Shown: positions 1 to 8,351 of the stretch, one piece after another | Layout of the letters: every line of letters starts with the position of its first letter | How positions within the stretch are numbered: position 1 is the first letter of the stretch | NCBI GenBank assembly: GCA_947629685.1 | Contig: CANREP010000009.1 | Span: 1-64,000, forward strand | Reading direction: 5' to 3' | DNA: 64,000 nucleotides | From: an uncultured Phascolarctobacterium sp. | GTDB taxonomy: Bacteria > Bacillota > Negativicutes > Acidaminococcales > Acidaminococcaceae | Position numbers and translations under genes: made by a program | Notes under the pieces: generated by a model | The model's database searches: none | Told to the model about the DNA's origin: nothing | What the model saw: the letters and a program-made list of their open reading frames with translations, nothing else

Positions 1-29
1 TTTCTTTTGTACTCATAAGAGTAACGCAT
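1..29 (-). CDS. N-terminal fragment of an ORF, possibly IS3-type transposase OrfA
   Basis: ATG at 29 reading off the left edge gives MRYSYEYKRK. A strong ribosome binding site, GGAGGG at 37-42, lies 7 bases upstream, so this is very likely a real start. The short N-terminus resembles, from memory, the beginning of the helix-turn-helix OrfA of IS3-family transposases (MRYSYEF-K pattern). Ten residues cannot settle this. It is read in the same direction as pduO and lies just behind a hairpin that looks like the pduO terminator. No terminal inverted repeat of an insertion sequence could be confirmed. Confidence 0.5.
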
Positions 30-69
30 AAAAATACCCTCCTTACTGGTTTGTCCAGTAAAGAGGGTA
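30..69 (-). terminator. Hairpin with T-tail that also contains the RBS of the edge ORF
   Basis: Arms 35-49 and 55-69 pair over 15 positions with one mismatch around a 5-base loop. On the minus strand the stem is followed by TATTTTT, so it looks like an intrinsic terminator behind pduO. The distal arm contains the GGAGGG ribosome binding site of the edge ORF, so readthrough RNA would fold the site shut. Confidence 0.65.
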
Positions 70-109
70 CATATCATTTACAGGAGGTTTATTTTTTATT
101 GATTGATAA

Positions 110-619
110 TCAAGCTACTTCAGTTTCCACCCTTGCCAGAATAAAGCACAGGTCGGATAAACGGTTTAAGCAGATCAGTACCTGCGGATTAACAGGTTCT
201 GTTTCTGCCAGACGCAGCAGGCAACGCTCTGCCCTTCTCGTAGTAGTGCGGGCAATATCCAGCGCTGCCGCACCGACAGTATCTCCCGGAATAAGGAAAT
301 GTGCCAGCGGCTGCAGCATAGCGTCATATTTATCAATGGTCTCTTCAAATAATTTTACATGTTCTTCTTTAATATAGGGTTCGGGCAAATTCAAGCTGGC
401 AACATCGGCCATAACAGACATCAAAAGCTTCTGCACCTGATAAATGGTTTCCCTGACATCGTCACGCTGTACATTAGCGCGTGCCAAACCCAGAGCGGAA
501 GTAATTTCATCCACCGTCCCGTATGCTTCTACACGTAGGCTCTGTTTAGGAACACGTTCCCCTGTATACAGGCCTGTTGTTCCTTTATCGCCAGTCCTTG
601 TATATACTGCTGCTTTCAT
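110..619 (-). CDS. ATP:cob(I)alamin adenosyltransferase, PduO type
   Basis: This 169-residue protein transfers the 5'-deoxyadenosyl group of ATP to cob(I)alamin, making adenosylcobalamin in the cytoplasm. The N-terminus carries the family signature TRTGDKGTTGLYTGERV, which binds the ATP phosphates. The next motif, YGTVDEITSALGLAR, is also typical, and RTTTRRAERC with NRLSDLCFILAR near the C-terminus completes the PduO-type profile (PF01923). The length is normal for a stand-alone PduO. A ribosome binding site (AAAGGATGG) precedes the ATG. The gene follows ndk with a 33-base gap and may be cotranscribed. No cobalamin-dependent enzyme is next to it, so the user of the cofactor is not visible here. 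Confidence 0.93.
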   Translation of the reverse strand: MKAAVYTRTGDKGTTGLYTGERVPKQSLRVEAYGTVDEITSALGLARANVQRDDVRETIYQVQKLLMSVMADVASLNLPEPYIKEEHVKLFEETIDKYDAMLQPLAHFLIPGDTVGAAALDIARTTTRRAERCLLRLAETEPVNPQVLICLNRLSDLCFILARVETEVA

Positions 620-652
620 TTGACACCATCCTTTCGTAAGAAGAAATGAAAA

Positions 653-1066
653 TTAGTAGATTTCTTCAGCTTTGAAGAAGTTAGCAATTTCACGTGCTGC
701 AGATTCTTCGCTGTCGCTGCCGTGAACAATGTTTTCACCAATGCTCAGAGCATAGTCGCCGCGGATAGAACCCGGTACGGAATCCAGAGGATTGGTAGCG
801 CCCATCAGGCCGCGTACAGCTTTAATAGCATTTTCACCGGAAATTACCATAGCAGCAACAGGGCCGGAGGTAATGAAGTCAACCAGTTCACCGAAGAAAG
901 GTTTGCCTTCATGTTCAGCATAGTGATATTTAGCTTGAGCTTCAGTAATTTTAACAAGTTTCAGTGCGGATACTTTCAGGCCGCGGCGTTCAAAACGAGC
1001 GATGATTTCGCCGATAAGATTTTTTCTAACTCCGTCAGGTTTTACAAGTACGAGTGTTTGTTGCAT
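653..1066 (-). CDS. ndk: Nucleoside diphosphate kinase
   Basis: Ndk passes the terminal phosphate of ATP to other nucleoside diphosphates through a phosphohistidine. The 137-residue protein begins [20 protein letters not shown], with the conserved lysine of the VKPDG motif. The active histidine is H115 in NIVHGSDS, and the [15 protein letters not shown] segment contributes nucleotide contacts. All key residues are present and the length is standard. Ribosome binding site AAGGAGAG precedes the ATG. It lies between the M42 peptidase and pduO on the same strand. Confidence 0.97.
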   Translation of the reverse strand: MQQTLVLVKPDGVRKNLIGEIIARFERRGLKVSALKLVKITEAQAKYHYAEHEGKPFFGELVDFITSGPVAAMVISGENAIKAVRGLMGATNPLDSVPGSIRGDYALSIGENIVHGSDSEESAAREIANFFKAEEIY

Positions 1067-1129
1067 AATTGATCTCTCCTTAATTTGATATAAAAATTTA
1101 TACTAAATCGTTAAAACGATATTAGTCCT

Positions 1130-2203
1130 TTAAGCCTGCAGCAATTTTTTATATTGCTCACTATCCAGCTTTTCTACCATGGCGGTAATCAGCTTTACTG
1201 CTCCCAAGTAATCGTCTATGTGGATTACAGATTGATGGCTATGGATATAACGGGTAGGAATACTGAAAGTAAGCGTCAATACGCCTGCATCATGCAGATG
1301 GATACGTCCGCCGTCCGTAGCGCCGCCTTCAGAAATACTGATCTGGGTAGGAATCCCCAGTTCTTTAGCTGTCTGCATAGCAAAATCGCGCAAAGCAGTA
1401 TTCGGTATCATGCCAGCATCAAAAATAGTAACAGCCACGCCAGTACCAATCTTGGCCGGAGCCACATCATCGCTTACGCCGGGAGTACCGCCGGCAACAC
1501 AAGTATCGATTACTAAGGCAATATCAGGCTTGAGCAGATTAACGCTGGTCTGTGCTCCGCGCAGGCCAACCTCTTCCTGCACCGTCGCTACACCGTAGAC
1601 AGTACTGTTTAAAGCTTTAGCACTGATATTTTCCATGACATCAGCCATTACTGCACAACCGATACGATTATCCCAGGCTTTGCCAAGCAAGGTCTTACCA
1701 TCCCCCATCACTGCCATTTCTGCATAAGGCGTTACGGGACAGCCTTCAAAAACGCCCAGTTGGCGCGCTACTTCTTCATTACTTGCGCCAATATCTATAT
1801 ACATATCTTTTTTGGCAACTACTTTGGTACGTTCTTCCGGGCTCAAAATATGAGGCGGCTTACTGCCGATAACCCCTACCAAATCTCCCTTGCTGCCATG
1901 TACTGTTACGCGTTGGCTGAGCATTACCTGCTCCCACCAGCCGCCAAGGCAGGTAAATTTCAAGAAACCTTCTTTGGTAATATGTTTGACCATAAAACCA
2001 ATTTCATCCATATGGCTGGCCAACATAATCTTAGGAGCATCCGCTGCTGCCTGCTTAGTAAAAACAACGCTGCCCAATTTATCGTAGCTTACTTCTGCCA
2101 TGCCGTCCAGTCTCTGCAGCATCAGCTCTTTCATTCTGCTTTCAAAGCCGGATACCCCGCAGGTTTCGGAAAATCTTTTCAGCCATTCTAATTTTTTATC
2201 CAT
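1130..2203 (-). CDS. M42 family metallopeptidase (glutamyl/deblocking aminopeptidase type)
   Basis: A 357-residue cytoplasmic dinuclear-metal aminopeptidase of the M42 family, which includes Bacillus YsdC and Lactococcus PepA; these form large tetrahedral assemblies. Visible metal and catalytic residues are H in ASHMDEIGFM, D in KAWDNRIG, the glutamate pair in VQEEVGLRG, D in IDTC, and H in the C-terminal RYIHSH. The start codon shares one base with the htpX stop (TAATG), which implies translational coupling. Substrate choice within M42 (Glu/Asp-aminopeptidase versus general deblocking) cannot be read from sequence alone. An endoglucanase annotation, common for this family, would be wrong. 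Confidence 0.92.
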   Translation of the reverse strand: MDKKLEWLKRFSETCGVSGFESRMKELMLQRLDGMAEVSYDKLGSVVFTKQAAADAPKIMLASHMDEIGFMVKHITKEGFLKFTCLGGWWEQVMLSQRVTVHGSKGDLVGVIGSKPPHILSPEERTKVVAKKDMYIDIGASNEEVARQLGVFEGCPVTPYAEMAVMGDGKTLLGKAWDNRIGCAVMADVMENISAKALNSTVYGVATVQEEVGLRGAQTSVNLLKPDIALVIDTCVAGGTPGVSDDVAPAKIGTGVAVTIFDAGMIPNTALRDFAMQTAKELGIPTQISISEGGATDGGRIHLHDAGVLTLTFSIPTRYIHSHQSVIHIDDYLGAVKLITAMVEKLDSEQYKKLLQA

Positions 2204-3060
2204 TACATATTACCTCTTTTTTGATTACGCATTTCCTGTGCCTGTTGACGCAGCAGCATAACACGTTCTTCCGTACTGGGGTGGGTACTGAACATCTTCT
2301 GTACATTGGCCGCCGTAAACGGATTGATGATGAACATATGCGCGGTAGCCTCTGTAGCATCCGGCATCACACCACGTCTGGAATATGCTTCTAATTTTAA
2401 CAGCGCGTCTGCTAAAGCATCAGGATTACCGCAAATCTCGCCGCCGGATTTATCGGCCATATATTCGCGTGATCTGGAAACAGCCATCTGAATCAGCATA
2501 GCAGCAAGCGGCGCCAGCAGCATAACTAAGATTGCCGCAATAGGATTGCGGCTTTCGCCGTCTTCATCACGACCGCCACCCAGGAACATCCCCCATTGAG
2601 CGATAGTAGAAATCGCACCTGCCATGGTGGCAGCAATAGTGCTCACCAGGATATCACGGTTTTTGACGTGGCTAAGTTCATGGGCCAGTACGCCTTCTAT
2701 TTCATCCCTGCTGAGAAGTTCTACCAGAGAACTGTTTACCGCAACTGCCGCATGTTCAGGATCCCTGCCAGTTGCAAAAGCATTAGGGATAGGACTGTCG
2801 ATAATATATACCTTCGGCATGGGTAAATCCGCTTTTTTAGCCAGCTTGGCTACGATACAATACAGTTCAGGCGCTGTACGCTCATCGACCTGCTGCGCTT
2901 TATAATGAGCCAATACCATTTTATCGCTGTTCCAATAAGCAAAAAAGTTCATAGCTATGGATACCAGCAGCATAAAGGTCATACCCTTGATACCGCCGAA
3001 AAAATCACCTATCAACATTAATAAGGCCGTCATCAGAGCCATCAAAAATGCTGTTTTCAT
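2203..3060 (-). CDS. htpX: HtpX-type membrane zinc metalloprotease
   Basis: HtpX is an integral-membrane M48 protease that removes misfolded membrane proteins. The 285-residue protein has two N-terminal hydrophobic segments (about residues 3-40) and the HELSHVKNRD zinc motif near residue 129. Two more hydrophobic stretches (about 140-195) follow, and SREYMADKSGGEIC supplies the third zinc ligand (E). The C-terminal STHPSTEERVMLLR matches the family. It begins 79 bases after the SRPBCC gene, with its own good promoter at 3121-3149 and RBS GAGGAGG. It ends overlapping the M42 peptidase start, linking two proteolytic genes. Confidence 0.95.
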   Translation of the reverse strand: MKTAFLMALMTALLMLIGDFFGGIKGMTFMLLVSIAMNFFAYWNSDKMVLAHYKAQQVDERTAPELYCIVAKLAKKADLPMPKVYIIDSPIPNAFATGRDPEHAAVAVNSSLVELLSRDEIEGVLAHELSHVKNRDILVSTIAATMAGAISTIAQWGMFLGGGRDEDGESRNPIAAILVMLLAPLAAMLIQMAVSRSREYMADKSGGEICGNPDALADALLKLEAYSRRGVMPDATEATAHMFIINPFTAANVQKMFSTHPSTEERVMLLRQQAQEMRNQKRGNM

Positions 3061-3120
3061 TAAAATTTATCCTCCTCAAAAACATGAAATAATATTAAAT
3101 AAAACATTTTCGCTTTTATA

Positions 3121-3149
3121 ATTATAGCAAGCGGGCGGTTATTTTTCAA
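3121..3149 (-). promoter_or_regulatory. Sigma-70-type promoter for htpX
   Basis: On the minus strand TTGAAA (3144-3149), a 17-base spacer and TATAAT (3121-3126). The -35 box overlaps the 3' end of the SRPBCC gene. The start point would fall about 50 bases before htpX. Confidence 0.6.
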
Positions 3150-3573
3150 TTTGCTCTTTTATTGATGTCAACATATTTTCACTGTTTTCACGAACTTTTT
3201 TCTTCAAAATAGGATTCAGCAAGCCGGCAATCATCGGTATGCCAAATTCAAAGTCGACGGAAAGCGTAACCTCACAACCTTCGCCGCAGGGAACAATATT
3301 CCACGCACCTTCCATTTTTTTCAAATCACCCTCAGTCTGGCAGTAGGTAATTTTTAACTCATCAGGATAAAAGCAATCTTTCTCCGTCCACACAATCTTT
3401 CTGCCGTCAACATTGGAAACCCAGTGCGACACAGTATACCCTTCGCCGCGCTCCAAAATCTCCACGCTGACAAGATCCTTCATAAAATCAGGATAGGCAG
3501 TCATATTGCTGATAATCTCATAAATCTTACTACCTTCACCTTTAATGACAGTCTTGGTTTCTACATACGGCAT
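3139..3573 (-). CDS. SRPBCC (START-like) family protein, COQ10/RatA type
   Basis: A 144-residue protein with the pattern of the ligand-binding SRPBCC fold: MPYVETKTVIKGEGSKIYEI at the start, then NMTAYPDFMKDLVSVEILER, and a C-terminal amphipathic helix (LKKKVRENSENMLTSIKEQI). It resembles the polyketide cyclase/COQ10 subgroup (PF03364 or PF10604), which binds hydrophobic ligands such as quinones. In diderm bacteria relatives include RatA and coenzyme-Q-binding proteins. The ligand is unknown. It follows the class-III aminotransferase with an 11-base gap and is probably cotranscribed with it, but no shared pathway is obvious. Confidence 0.75.
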   Translation of the reverse strand: MPYVETKTVIKGEGSKIYEIISNMTAYPDFMKDLVSVEILERGEGYTVSHWVSNVDGRKIVWTEKDCFYPDELKITYCQTEGDLKKMEGAWNIVPCGEGCEVTLSVDFEFGIPMIAGLLNPILKKKVRENSENMLTSIKEQIEK

Positions 3574-3584
3574 GATACCACCCC

Positions 3585-4826
3585 TTATAAATCTTCAATA
3601 GCGGCAGCAGTCATCTTTACCGCTTCTCTAAACTCTTCCAGCACATGGTCTACCACTTCCAACGGCATAATCAACGGCGGCTCAATGCGGATAACTTTCG
3701 GATTATTCAGCGTATAAGCCACAATGATTTTCTTGTCAATCATCAGGCTCATCAACATACCGCCAGCGCCTTCTTTCGTCAGCTCTATACCAAGCATCAT
3801 ACCGCGTCCGCGCACCTCTGCAATGACTTCAGGATATTCCTGCCTGATTTTTTCCAGTCCGGCTTTAAAATATGCGCCTGTTTCACTGCTGCGGCGCAGC
3901 AGATCCTCTTCCTGAATATACTTGATAGCAGCAATGCCGGCAGCGCAGGCCAGCTGATTGCCGCCAAAGGTAGACGTATGCAGGAAAGGAGCTTCGATAA
4001 GTCCTTGCCAAGCACGGGGCGTACCAATGATAGCGCCTATAGGCATTACGCCTCCGCCCAGCGCTTTAGCACAAGCCATCAGGTCAGGAGTAACACCGTC
4101 ATGGTTGACACCAAACCACTCACCAGTGCGTCCAATACCTGTCTGTACCTCATCGGCAATAAGCAGCGCTCCTTTCGCCTCACAAATTTCTTTTACCTGG
4201 CGCAGATACCCGTCCGGCGGTACTATAATACCGCCTTCGCCCTGTACAGGCTCCAAAATTACAGCAGCCGTATCTTCATCCACTGCTCTTCTTATAGCTT
4301 CGATATCACCGTAAGGCACATGTGTAAAACCTTCCAACAAGGGTTTAAAAGGGTCACGGTAAAGGTCGCGTCCTGTAGCTGTCAGCGCCCCCATTGTTTT
4401 ACCGTGAAAAGCATTTTCTGCTGCCACAAACTTGGTACGTTTTGTCGCCAGGCGGGCAACTTTCAGGCAGCCTTCAACTGCTTCTGTGCCGCTGTTGACA
4501 AAAAAACTGTACTGCAGTTCACCCGGAGTTATTTCCGCCAGCTTTTCGGCCAGGTCAGCCATCTGCCTGTTAAACAGTACTTTGCCGCACATGGGCATAG
4601 TATGCAGCGCCTCCTCCACAGCCTTTACAACTGCAGGATTACGGTGTCCGACGGCAAACATACCATAGCCGCCAAGGCAGTCAATAAACTGCTTACCTTC
4701 GCTGTCAGTAATAATCCAGCCTTCGGCGTTATCCTCCACGCTGGCAAGTCCCATAAACCTGAACAATCTTGCCTGGGAAGGGTTAATATATTTCTCATAT
4801 TTAGCAATCGTTTCTTCCACAAACAT
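3585..4826 (-). CDS. Class-III PLP aminotransferase, putrescine/ornithine aminotransferase-like
   Basis: This 413-residue PLP enzyme shows NSGTEAVEGCLKVAR (phosphate binding), FHGKTMGALTATG, EPVQGEGGIIVPP, LIADEVQTGIGRTG (the D binds the pyridine nitrogen) and CAKALGGGVMPIGA, where K is the Schiff-base lysine. TFGGNQLACAAG and RGRGMMLGIEL follow. The overall motif set is closest to putrescine or ornithine aminotransferases (PatA/RocD branch) by memory. Acetylornithine or 4-aminobutyrate aminotransferase activity cannot be excluded. The ATG at 4826 is preferred over an upstream TTG because AGAGG lies 8 bases before it. It follows the deacetylase gene closely. Confidence 0.85.
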   Translation of the reverse strand: MFVEETIAKYEKYINPSQARLFRFMGLASVEDNAEGWIITDSEGKQFIDCLGGYGMFAVGHRNPAVVKAVEEALHTMPMCGKVLFNRQMADLAEKLAEITPGELQYSFFVNSGTEAVEGCLKVARLATKRTKFVAAENAFHGKTMGALTATGRDLYRDPFKPLLEGFTHVPYGDIEAIRRAVDEDTAAVILEPVQGEGGIIVPPDGYLRQVKEICEAKGALLIADEVQTGIGRTGEWFGVNHDGVTPDLMACAKALGGGVMPIGAIIGTPRAWQGLIEAPFLHTSTFGGNQLACAAGIAAIKYIQEEDLLRRSSETGAYFKAGLEKIRQEYPEVIAEVRGRGMMLGIELTKEGAGGMLMSLMIDKKIIVAYTLNNPKVIRIEPPLIMPLEVVDHVLEEFREAVKMTAAAIEDL

Positions 4827-4840
4827 ATCCAAGACCTCTT

Positions 4841-6094
4841 TTAATATAATAATTCTGTAATCGGAACCAAAGAGATTCCTGTATTTTTGATTTCATTGGC
4901 ATACATGCTCCAGGCTTTAGCCGTATTAGGACGGGCATGGCAGATTGCTACAGCACTGCCGTTTTTTTCAGCCATTTCCATCGCTTTATAAATCTGCTTC
5001 CTGATAGCCTGCACATCGCTGCTGTTATCCAGAAAAATATCGTTACGGGCAGTCGGCACACCCATAGCTACAGCTTTATCGCGCGCAACAGATTGAGAAG
5101 AAGTCCTGCTGTCTACAAAAAACAGTCCCTGATTCTTCAGTTCCTGTAATACCGTAGTCATAGTAGCAGCATCAGCAGTAGCTTTCGAGCCCTGATGATT
5201 GTTAACGCCACTAATTCCCTGCAGGCTGTTGATAGCTTTTCTTGTAAGCGAAAGTATCTTTTCTTTGCTCATATCAGTACATATGGTACTACTGCCTTCG
5301 GACATCGCACTGCGGTCCATAGGCTCCATAGGCAGATGCAGCATCGCTACCCGTCCGCTGCTTTTAATCATTTCCAGTACATCGCTGCTGTAGGGTTTAT
5401 AAGGCAGTACTGCAAAATTAAATGGTAAGCCGGTATTCAACAGCGTACGCACGGAAGACATATCATAACCGCAGTCATCGATTATGACAGCCAGCTTGCC
5501 GCTGTACTTCTTGCTTTCTGGCTTTTCCTGTACTTTCTTGACATCCTTATCCTCGCCATGCAGGTTACTGTTATGGAAAAAATATACTGTGTCAGTTACA
5601 AACTGCTTCTTGCCGCTGCCAGCTTTGACTGCAATACCTACTTCAACCTTATAGGCCTGCCAGTCCTTGTATTGGTCTGCTTTGCCGGAAATATTTACCA
5701 GCCCGGCAGCCGCGGCCTTTTCCTGCAGCCATACACCTGCTGACTTAAGGTCGGTACTGGCAGGAACACCTACAGCCAGCTGCCGCTGCGATATCTTCAC
5801 ACTTGTATTTGCTCCGGCCACCTTAACGTAATTTTCTCCATGCTCTCTTTCAATCAGCTGCCAGTTGGTTTTCTTCAGCAGGATATTATCCAGAATGCGC
5901 TGAGCTTCTACAGATTCGTCCAATAAACTTACTTCTTTTTTTTCCTTGCTGTCCTTGTTCTCCATGACATCTTTTTCACTGCGGCCAAAAGCATAGAACA
6001 TACCGGCAGCAACTGCCAGTACAGCCAGCAGAGTTACCAATGCCAGAATCACAACATTATTGCCGGAAGATTTTTTTCTTCTTGTAGACTTCAT
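4841..6094 (-). CDS. Divergent polysaccharide deacetylase (DUF610 family), membrane anchored
   Basis: The 417-residue protein has a basic N-terminus followed by a membrane segment (about residues 14-34, VVILALVTLLAVLAVAAGMF), so its body is outside the cytoplasmic membrane. A low-complexity linker precedes the C-terminal NodB-like domain, which starts near GKLAVIIDDCGYDMSS. LPFNFAVLPYKPYSSD, AMLHLPMEPMDRSAMSEG, GVNNHQGSKATAD and GLFFVDSRTSSQS match PF04748, seen mostly in Gram-negatives next to envC. The substrate is not established for the family; cell-envelope glycan is the usual inference. RBS AAGGAG lies 8 bases before the ATG. It follows xerD by 17 bases. Confidence 0.85.
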   Translation of the reverse strand: MKSTRRKKSSGNNVVILALVTLLAVLAVAAGMFYAFGRSEKDVMENKDSKEKKEVSLLDESVEAQRILDNILLKKTNWQLIEREHGENYVKVAGANTSVKISQRQLAVGVPASTDLKSAGVWLQEKAAAAGLVNISGKADQYKDWQAYKVEVGIAVKAGSGKKQFVTDTVYFFHNSNLHGEDKDVKKVQEKPESKKYSGKLAVIIDDCGYDMSSVRTLLNTGLPFNFAVLPYKPYSSDVLEMIKSSGRVAMLHLPMEPMDRSAMSEGSSTICTDMSKEKILSLTRKAINSLQGISGVNNHQGSKATADAATMTTVLQELKNQGLFFVDSRTSSQSVARDKAVAMGVPTARNDIFLDNSSDVQAIRKQIYKAMEMAEKNGSAVAICHARPNTAKAWSMYANEIKNTGISLVPITELLY

Positions 6095-6111
6095 CAAAAA
6101 ATCTCCTTTCC

Positions 6112-7005
6112 TTAAGCCCGGGGATGCGTTTTATCGTAAACCGCCCGTAGTCTTTTATTAGTCAGATGCGTATAAATCTGTGTCGTCGCTATATCTGCGT
6201 GACCCAAAAGCTCTTGTACCACACGTAAATCCGTTCCATTATCCAAAAGATGGGTAGCAAAAGAATGGCGCAGCATATGAGGAGTAATGTTCTTGTTGAT
6301 CCCGGCACTTTTCCCATAGGACTTGATAATCTCCCAGAACCGCTGCCTGGTCATCGGCCCTCCCCACAAATTGACAAACAGGTTATCAATCTGTTTAACG
6401 CCGTCCTTAACCAGTTGAGGCCGGATTTCCTGCAAATATTTTTCTAGATAGCTTACAGCCGTCCTGCCTAAAGGTATTATCCTCTCTTTAGACCCTTTCC
6501 CGAAAGCAATAATATACTTCATCTGCAGATTTACGTTATTTATCGGTACGTTCAGCAGCTCTGATACGCGCATACCTGTGGCATACAGCACTTCCAGCAT
6601 CGTTTTATCACGAAAGCCTTCTACCGTTGTCGCATCAGGCTCATCAAGCAGGGCTTCTACCTCTTCAACGCTCAGCACCTTGGGAAGATGCACCCCTTTA
6701 TTGGCCGCCTCAATAACATCTGCCGGATTACTGCTAATATATCTTTCTGCGGCCAGAAAACGGTAAAACGCTTTGATTGAAGCTAATTTCCTGGCTATGG
6801 TAGCCGGCGACCTGCCTTCGTTTTTCAGCTGCTTCATATACAGCAGCAGCTGTCTGCGATCAACTGCCGCCAGCTCTTCTTCCGACTGGCACCCAAGATA
6901 CTTCTGCAATAGCCTTAAATCCCGCAGATAAGCAGCCCGGGTATTTTCCGATAATCCCAGTTCTACAGTCAGATATTCCACAAATAATTCCAGATAATTG
7001 AACAT
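6112..7005 (-). CDS. xerD: Tyrosine site-specific recombinase XerD
   Basis: XerD, with XerC, resolves chromosome dimers at dif. The 297-residue protein has an N-terminal SAM-like core-binding domain (LFVEYLTVELGLSENTRAAY) and a C-terminal catalytic domain. All catalytic residues are visible: R in ATGMRVSELL, K in GKGSKERIIPLG, H and R in HMLRHSFATHLL, H in LLGHADIATTQ, and the nucleophilic Y in QIYTHL. Length and order match cellular XerD rather than a phage integrase, and no att-like repeats flank it. It follows hfq but is separated from it by a weak terminator-like hairpin. Confidence 0.92.
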   Translation of the reverse strand: MFNYLELFVEYLTVELGLSENTRAAYLRDLRLLQKYLGCQSEEELAAVDRRQLLLYMKQLKNEGRSPATIARKLASIKAFYRFLAAERYISSNPADVIEAANKGVHLPKVLSVEEVEALLDEPDATTVEGFRDKTMLEVLYATGMRVSELLNVPINNVNLQMKYIIAFGKGSKERIIPLGRTAVSYLEKYLQEIRPQLVKDGVKQIDNLFVNLWGGPMTRQRFWEIIKSYGKSAGINKNITPHMLRHSFATHLLDNGTDLRVVQELLGHADIATTQIYTHLTNKRLRAVYDKTHPRA

Positions 7006-7013
7006 ATAAATGC

Positions 7014-7046
7014 CCCAAAAAAGAAAAACAACGCCTCAGCGCCGTT
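7014..7046 (-). terminator. Weak intrinsic terminator after hfq
   Basis: On the minus strand AACGGCG and CGTTGTT (7 pairs including two G-U) enclose a 6-base loop and are followed by TTTCTTTTTT. It lies between hfq and xerD, so it would reduce rather than abolish readthrough into xerD. Confidence 0.5.
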
Positions 7047-7059
7047 TTCCTTACTTTAC

Positions 7060-7308
7060 TCAGTCTCTTTTTTCCGGCTGCATGATAGTGATATTAGCCG
7101 CAGGAGAAATAGTGGAAATTGCGTGCTTATACACTAATTGCTGTTTGCCTTCATTTTCAATAATAACGGTGAAATTATCAAAGCCTCTTACCAGTCCGCG
7201 TATCTGGAAGCCGTTCATCAGATAGATGATAACGCCCAGATTTTCCTTGCGTACATGATTTAAAAAGCTGTCCTGCAAATTCATTGCTGGTTTTACTGTA
7301 TTATTCAC
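7060..7308 (-). CDS. hfq: RNA chaperone Hfq
   Basis: Hfq forms a hexamer that binds small RNAs and mRNAs. The 82-residue protein contains the Sm1 motif ([21 protein letters not shown]) and the Sm2 motif ([12 protein letters not shown]), including the Y-K-H triad of the proximal RNA-binding face. [13 protein letters not shown] is the N-terminal helix. The C-terminal tail is short, as in other Firmicutes, and lacks the long acidic tail of enterobacteria. The gene sits downstream of miaA, the common miaA-hfq order, but also has its own promoter. RBS GGAGG lies 8 bases before a GTG/ATG-type start region; ATG at 7308 is used. Confidence 0.95.
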   Translation of the reverse strand: MNNTVKPAMNLQDSFLNHVRKENLGVIIYLMNGFQIRGLVRGFDNFTVIIENEGKQQLVYKHAISTISPAANITIMQPEKRD

Positions 7309-7355
7309 GTGAATTCCTCCAAACCAGGTTACTGTTCTTTTTAATATTATTTATA

Positions 7356-7384
7356 ATTGTACAACAGTTTAATTATTTAGACAA
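7356..7384 (-). promoter_or_regulatory. Promoter for hfq
   Basis: On the minus strand TTGTCT (7379-7384), a 17-base spacer and TACAAT (7356-7361), in the gap between the miaA stop and hfq. The predicted start is about 40 bases upstream of hfq, allowing hfq to be expressed apart from the mismatch-repair operon. Confidence 0.5.
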
Positions 7385-7414
7385 GATTATCCACCAAAAA
7401 TACATCCTGCTGCG

Positions 7415-8341
7415 CTAATCATCCCAGCGTTTCTTTATTTCAACGTACATTGCATTTACAACAGCCGCATAATCCGGCTCGCTGCCCAGCTCCAACCAGT
7501 TGATGTAGGGCATTTTCCTATACCAGGTAAGCTGGCGTTTGGCAAAATTACGCGTCGCCTGTTTGAGCTTGTCGACAGCGACCTCATAGGGCATTTCTCC
7601 CTGCAGATACCAGACCATCTGCCGATAGCCGATACTCTGCATCGATTGGCAAGAAGCAGGTACCCCTTCATTCAGTAAACGCCGTACTTCTTCTTCCAAT
7701 CCTTGCTGCAGCATAATATCCACACGCTTTTCTATACGACTGTATAAATCTTCACGCGGCATATTTAATCCAAACACAAGCGCATCATAACGCTCTAAAG
7801 ATGTATGGTCACAGGCAACAGTTTCTCCCTGCAGCGCAGATTCAATAGCGCGGATTACCCTGCGGGTATTATTCATATGGATGTTGGCCGCAGCCTTACT
7901 GTCCAGCTGCAGCAGCTTCTCATACAACGCTTCTTTACCCTCAGCCAGCAAAAAATTTTCCAGCTCTGCCCGCAGTGTCTCGTCTTTATCAGCCTTATTG
8001 AAAGAATATCCCTCCAACAAGGCCTTAACATAAAGACCAGTTCCCCCGGCAATAATCGGCAGTCTTCCTCTCGCCGTAATTTCGGTAATCAATTTTTCTG
8101 CCTGCGCTTTGAAATCCACTACATTAAATTCGGCATCAGGCGGCAGAATATCCACCAGATGATGAGGCACTGCCGCCAGTTCTGCTGCCGATGGTTTGGC
8201 TGTCCCGATGTCCATTCCGCGATAGACCAGCATGGAATCGCCGGAAATAATCTCACCCTGCAGCCTTTTGGCAAGTTCTACAGCGCAATGGCTTTTCCCG
8301 ATGGCAGTCGGCCCAAGGATAACAACTATTTTTTCTTTCAT
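7415..8341 (-). CDS. miaA: tRNA dimethylallyltransferase
   Basis: MiaA adds a dimethylallyl group to N6 of A37 in tRNAs reading UNN codons. The 308-residue protein has the P-loop GPTAIGKSHCAVELA and the ISGDSMLVYRGMDIGTAKP motif, whose D and S serve catalysis. AGGTGLYVKALLEGY follows, and QSIGYRQMVWYLQGE with TRNFAKRQLTWYRK lines the tRNA channel. Its product i6A37 is the substrate of MiaB, which is encoded at the head of the same gene run (13607-14941). It starts 10 bases after the RsmJ-like methyltransferase. Confidence 0.96.
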   Translation of the reverse strand: MKEKIVVILGPTAIGKSHCAVELAKRLQGEIISGDSMLVYRGMDIGTAKPSAAELAAVPHHLVDILPPDAEFNVVDFKAQAEKLITEITARGRLPIIAGGTGLYVKALLEGYSFNKADKDETLRAELENFLLAEGKEALYEKLLQLDSKAAANIHMNNTRRVIRAIESALQGETVACDHTSLERYDALVFGLNMPREDLYSRIEKRVDIMLQQGLEEEVRRLLNEGVPASCQSMQSIGYRQMVWYLQGEMPYEVAVDKLKQATRNFAKRQLTWYRKMPYINWLELGSEPDYAAVVNAMYVEIKKRWDD

Positions 8342-8351
8342 CCTGTCAACC

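Noticed and set aside
3645-4844. Long plus-strand ORF of 399 codons opposite the aminotransferase
   Set aside because: It lies entirely over the aminotransferase gene, has no domain-like pattern and no ribosome binding site. It is a shadow of biased codon use.
6112-7005. XerD as integrase of a mobile element
   Set aside because: All flanking genes are housekeeping, no att-like repeats or cargo genes are seen, and the motifs fit cellular XerD.
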